A stretch of 45,331 bases of DNA, taken from assembly GCA_023417785.1 (NCBI GenBank), contig JAEZEH010000022.1, positions 1-45,331 of the forward strand, given 5' to 3'. Shown piece by piece: positions 42,820-45,331 of this stretch; position 1 is the stretch's first letter; each line of letters begins with the position of its first letter. Below the pieces are notes generated by a model, which worked only from the letters and a program-made list of their open reading frames with translations, did not search any database and was not told the DNA's origin. The position numbers and the translations under genes are program-made. Origin of the DNA: Bacteroidota bacterium. GTDB lineage: Bacteria; Bacteroidota; Bacteroidia; Cytophagales; Cyclobacteriaceae.

Positions 42820-44442
42820 ATGCGGCATCTTGAATGTGTTCTCCTCGTATTTTTGATTTCACACGTTGTGTATGCGCAACAAACACGGAAAGGTGGCGCC
42901 GACGAACGGAATGATCGAATCAACATCCTCTGGATTACCTGCGAAGACATGAGTCCGATGCTCGAATCGTACGGTGATTCAACAGTGCGAACCCCCAATA
43001 TTTCACGTCTCGCGCGCGAAGGTGTCCGATATTCAAATGTCTTTGCCGTAGCCGGTGTATGCGCGCCAAGTCGTGCAGGTCTCATCAGCGGGATGTACCC
43101 GACTTCATTTGGAGCCAACAATATGCGCACGTTACAAAACATCGCGGATGAAGTTCCTTATTACTCAGTAGTACCGCCGCCCGAGATGAAAACGCACAGC
43201 GAATACCTTCGACGGGCTGGATATTACTGTACTAACAATGTAAAAACTGATTTTCAGTTTGAGACGCCCCTGAGTGCTTTCGATGACTGCAGCACGAACG
43301 CACATTGGAGAAACCGTCCTGCTGGGAAGCCATTTTTTTCAATCGTGAATTTCACAATCACGCATGAGTCACAGGTATGGGTGCAAAAGGATGAACCTCT
43401 GTTGGCAGATCCGGCCAAGGTTAATATTCCACCGTTTTATCCGGATACCGAAACGGTGCGAAGAGACATTGCACGCACCTATAGCAATATAGTCCAGATG
43501 GACCAGGCTGTTGGTCAGGTGCTGAAGGAGTTGGAGGAGGATGGACTTCTTGACAAAACCATCATTTTCTTTTACAGTGATCACGGCTCAGGACTTCCGT
43601 TTTATAAACGCGAACTGTATGATCGTGGACTAAAGGTACCGTTGATTATCAGGTATCCCGACAAAGCAGAAGCAGGAACCTGGAATGACGAGCTGATCAG
43701 CTTCGTGGATCTTGCGCCCACGCTTTTATCGCTGGCCAATATTCCTGTACCCGAACATATGCAGGGCCAGGCGTTTCTTGGACCTGCCAAGGCAAAGCAA
43801 CCACGAAAATATGTATTCGCTGCGCGTGACCGCATGGATTCTGAGTATGATATGGTTCGGGCCGTGAGCGATGGCCGATACAAATACATTCGCAATTATC
43901 AGCCGCAGAAGCCCGTTATGCAAAATATTGCGTTCCGGATGAACATCGACATGATGAATGAGTTGCTTCAGCTTTATAAGAACGGAAAACTAACGGGCCA
44001 CCAGTTGCTTTGGTTCCGCCAATCAAAACCAGTTGAGGAATTTTACGACACCAGCAACGATCCCTACGAATTGAATAACATGGTTGATAAACCCGAAATA
44101 GAAGAGAAACTCAACGAGCTCCGGTCCGCACATCAACAGTGGGAGCGTGACACCAAAGATATGGGCTTCATCCCCGAACGTGAGGTCTACCTTTCCATGT
44201 GGCCCAACGGTGTGCAGCCTATCACCAAAAACGCCGAAATCAATTTCGATAAAAAAAGTGGAACGGTTAGTTTGCATAGCGACGAAGCCGGCGCGTCCAT
44301 TGTCTACCGCACTTCAAAAAGTGACGCGGGCTGGCAATTGTATACAAATCCGTTTAAGGTGAAGTCAGGCGCAGTCGTCTCTGCGGTGGCCATACGCTAC
44401 GGATATCGACAGAGTGCCGAATCAACATTATTTGTTCCCTGA
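42820..44442 (+). CDS. Type I (formylglycine-dependent) sulfatase
   Basis: Predicted 540-residue secreted sulfatase removing sulfate esters from glycans. Signal peptide about 1-20 (HVVYAQ). The catalytic signature is GVCAPSRAGL, with C81 as the residue to be converted to formylglycine and R85 matching CxPxR. Metal-binding parts are ILWITCEDMSPMLESYG at the N-terminus and FYSDHGSGLPFYKRELYDRG, with Asp and His. The core ends about 455; residues about 465-540 form a C-terminal domain like the chitobiase/hexosaminidase C-terminal or Fn3-like fold (SDEAGASIVYRTSKSDAGW). That tail is unusual but not unique. Five bases separate its stop from the GH78 start. The formylglycine-generating enzyme must be encoded elsewhere. 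Confidence 0.93.
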   Translation: MRHLECVLLVFLISHVVYAQQTRKGGADERNDRINILWITCEDMSPMLESYGDSTVRTPNISRLAREGVRYSNVFAVAGVCAPSRAGLISGMYPTSFGANNMRTLQNIADEVPYYSVVPPPEMKTHSEYLRRAGYYCTNNVKTDFQFETPLSAFDDCSTNAHWRNRPAGKPFFSIVNFTITHESQVWVQKDEPLLADPAKVNIPPFYPDTETVRRDIARTYSNIVQMDQAVGQVLKELEEDGLLDKTIIFFYSDHGSGLPFYKRELYDRGLKVPLIIRYPDKAEAGTWNDELISFVDLAPTLLSLANIPVPEHMQGQAFLGPAKAKQPRKYVFAARDRMDSEYDMVRAVSDGRYKYIRNYQPQKPVMQNIAFRMNIDMMNELLQLYKNGKLTGHQLLWFRQSKPVEEFYDTSNDPYELNNMVDKPEIEEKLNELRSAHQQWERDTKDMGFIPEREVYLSMWPNGVQPITKNAEINFDKKSGTVSLHSDEAGASIVYRTSKSDAGWQLYTNPFKVKSGAVVSAVAIRYGYRQSAESTLFVP

Positions 44443-44447
44443 ATCCG

Positions 44448-45331
44448 ATGCGAATACGTTACTTCATTGCCGCTATTATAGTCGTTTGGAACATGTTCCT
44501 GCTTCATGGACAGGAAAGTAACGTGAGTGGCCTGCGTTGTGAATATCTCAAGTCTCCAATGGGAATAGAAACACCGTCCCCGTTGCTGAGTTGGACCATC
44601 GAGTCAATGAAGCGCGGCCAGTATCAAACTGCCTATCAGATTCTTGTAGCTTCCACAAGGGAAAAGCTTACGGAATCAGATGCTGACTTGTGGAATAGTG
44701 GCAAGATCGTGTCTTCGCAATCGGTAGGCGTAAGTTACCGGGGTAAAACACTTAATTCAGGTCAGCGTTGCTATTGGATGGTGCGCGTCTGGGACAACGC
44801 GGGAAAGCCATCGTCGTTTAGTGAACCTGCTTTCTGGGAGATGGGTCTGTTACAGAAAAACGATTGGAAAGGCAAATGGATATCCGCTGTTCCGGCTTCC
44901 GATTCAACGGCACCGGTACTGCCCGCGCCGTTTTTCAGAAAGGAGTTTTCTGTATTTGGTGAGCCACTTCATGCGAGACTTTACATCTCTGGTATTGGGT
45001 ATGCTGAGGCGTTCCTTAACGGCGAAAAAGTCAGTGACCGCGTTCTGGATCCTGCGGTGACACGGTATGACCGACGCAGGAAATATGTTGTTCATGACGT
45101 GACCGCCCACGTTCGTCCAGGGAAGAATGCAATAGGTATCATCCTTGGAAACGGATGGTACAACCAGCATTCGCGTACAGCCTGGGACTTCGATGAAGCA
45201 CCCTGGCGTGATTCACCGCGTGCATTGGCGCAGCTTATGCTCACATGGCCTGATGGAAGAACCCAAATCGTGAGTACCGACAAAACCTGGAAGTTTTTCC
45301 CGGGGCCGATAACGTTCAACGATGTTCACAA
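44448..45331 (+). CDS. GH78 alpha-L-rhamnosidase, N-terminal part (cut by window edge)
   Basis: A reading frame of about 294 codons opens at the ATG at 44448 and is still open at the right edge. It has a signal peptide ending FLLHGQ. The first domain contains LRCEYLKSPMGIETPSPLLSW and YQTAYQILVASTREKL, then RVWDNAGKPSSFSEPAFWEMGL. These are the Ig-like and linking domains of GH78 enzymes. Next comes the bacterial alpha-L-rhamnosidase N-terminal domain (ARLYISGIGYAEAFLNGEKV, then YDRRRKYVVHDVTAHVRPG). The catalytic barrel would be beyond the window. It would release alpha-L-rhamnose from glycans already desulfated by the upstream enzyme. Confidence 0.9.
   Translation, partial: MRIRYFIAAIIVVWNMFLLHGQESNVSGLRCEYLKSPMGIETPSPLLSWTIESMKRGQYQTAYQILVASTREKLTESDADLWNSGKIVSSQSVGVSYRGKTLNSGQRCYWMVRVWDNAGKPSSFSEPAFWEMGLLQKNDWKGKWISAVPASDSTAPVLPAPFFRKEFSVFGEPLHARLYISGIGYAEAFLNGEKVSDRVLDPAVTRYDRRRKYVVHDVTAHVRPGKNAIGIILGNGWYNQHSRTAWDFDEAPWRDSPRALAQLMLTWPDGRTQIVSTDKTWKFFPGPITFNDVH

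Noticed and set aside
1..45331. tRNA, rRNA, transposase or prophage genes
   Set aside because: None of the expected motifs or protein families was seen anywhere in the window.

Overview
The window reads as chromosome of a glycan-degrading member of the Bacteroidota. SusC/SusD-type outer-membrane proteins, DUF4249, DUF5916, many lipoproteins, a few TAnnTTTG-like -7 boxes and the general absence of strong Shine-Dalgarno sequences all fit. The mixture suggests Cytophagales, but that rank is inference. No rRNA, tRNA, CRISPR array, transposase or phage gene was seen.

Region 1 (1-7328) is housekeeping or environmental: a DUF4142 lipoprotein, a soluble two-PAS histidine kinase without a partner regulator, a porin-like barrel, a nucleoside-hydrolase-like lipoprotein, a TetR-type regulator, and a tandem universal stress protein behind a well-formed promoter with a palindrome in its spacer.

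Region 2 (7539-15257) is a glycoside-hydrolase block without its own SusCD: GH29 fucosidase lipoprotein, intracellular-looking GH13 alpha-glucosidase, a GH109 NAD-dependent alpha-N-acetylgalactosaminidase-like protein, then GH9 and GH16 beta-glucanases in one operon.

Region 3 (15373-24275) is an oxidative block. Two GMC flavoproteins are each paired with a gluconate-dehydrogenase-subunit-3-like protein, in mirrored order. Both small subunits carry a Tat motif followed by a lipobox. A DUF5916/CBM9-like outer-membrane protein and a lipoprotein of the PQQ sugar dehydrogenase fold follow. No cytochrome gene is present.

Region 4 (24659-45331) looks like a rhamnose-glycan utilisation locus: a bifunctional rhamnulose-1-phosphate aldolase/lactaldehyde dehydrogenase, a convergent GntR regulator with a sugar-sensor domain, a divergent SusCD pair, a second TonB receptor with an STN domain followed by DUF4249 and an MG2/plug-like protein, a giant VCBS/ASPIC lipoprotein, and a sulfatase-GH78 alpha-L-rhamnosidase operon that runs off the right edge. 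Together they suggest surface capture, desulfation and trimming of a rhamnose-containing, possibly sulfated glycan, with rhamnose ending in the aldolase pathway. The isomerase and kinase are not in the window.

Most candidates for something new are architectural: the mirrored Tat-lipoprotein-hitchhiker GMC pairs with a CX5CX3C cysteine cluster, and the receptor/DUF4249/MG2-plug trio embedded in the rhamnose locus.
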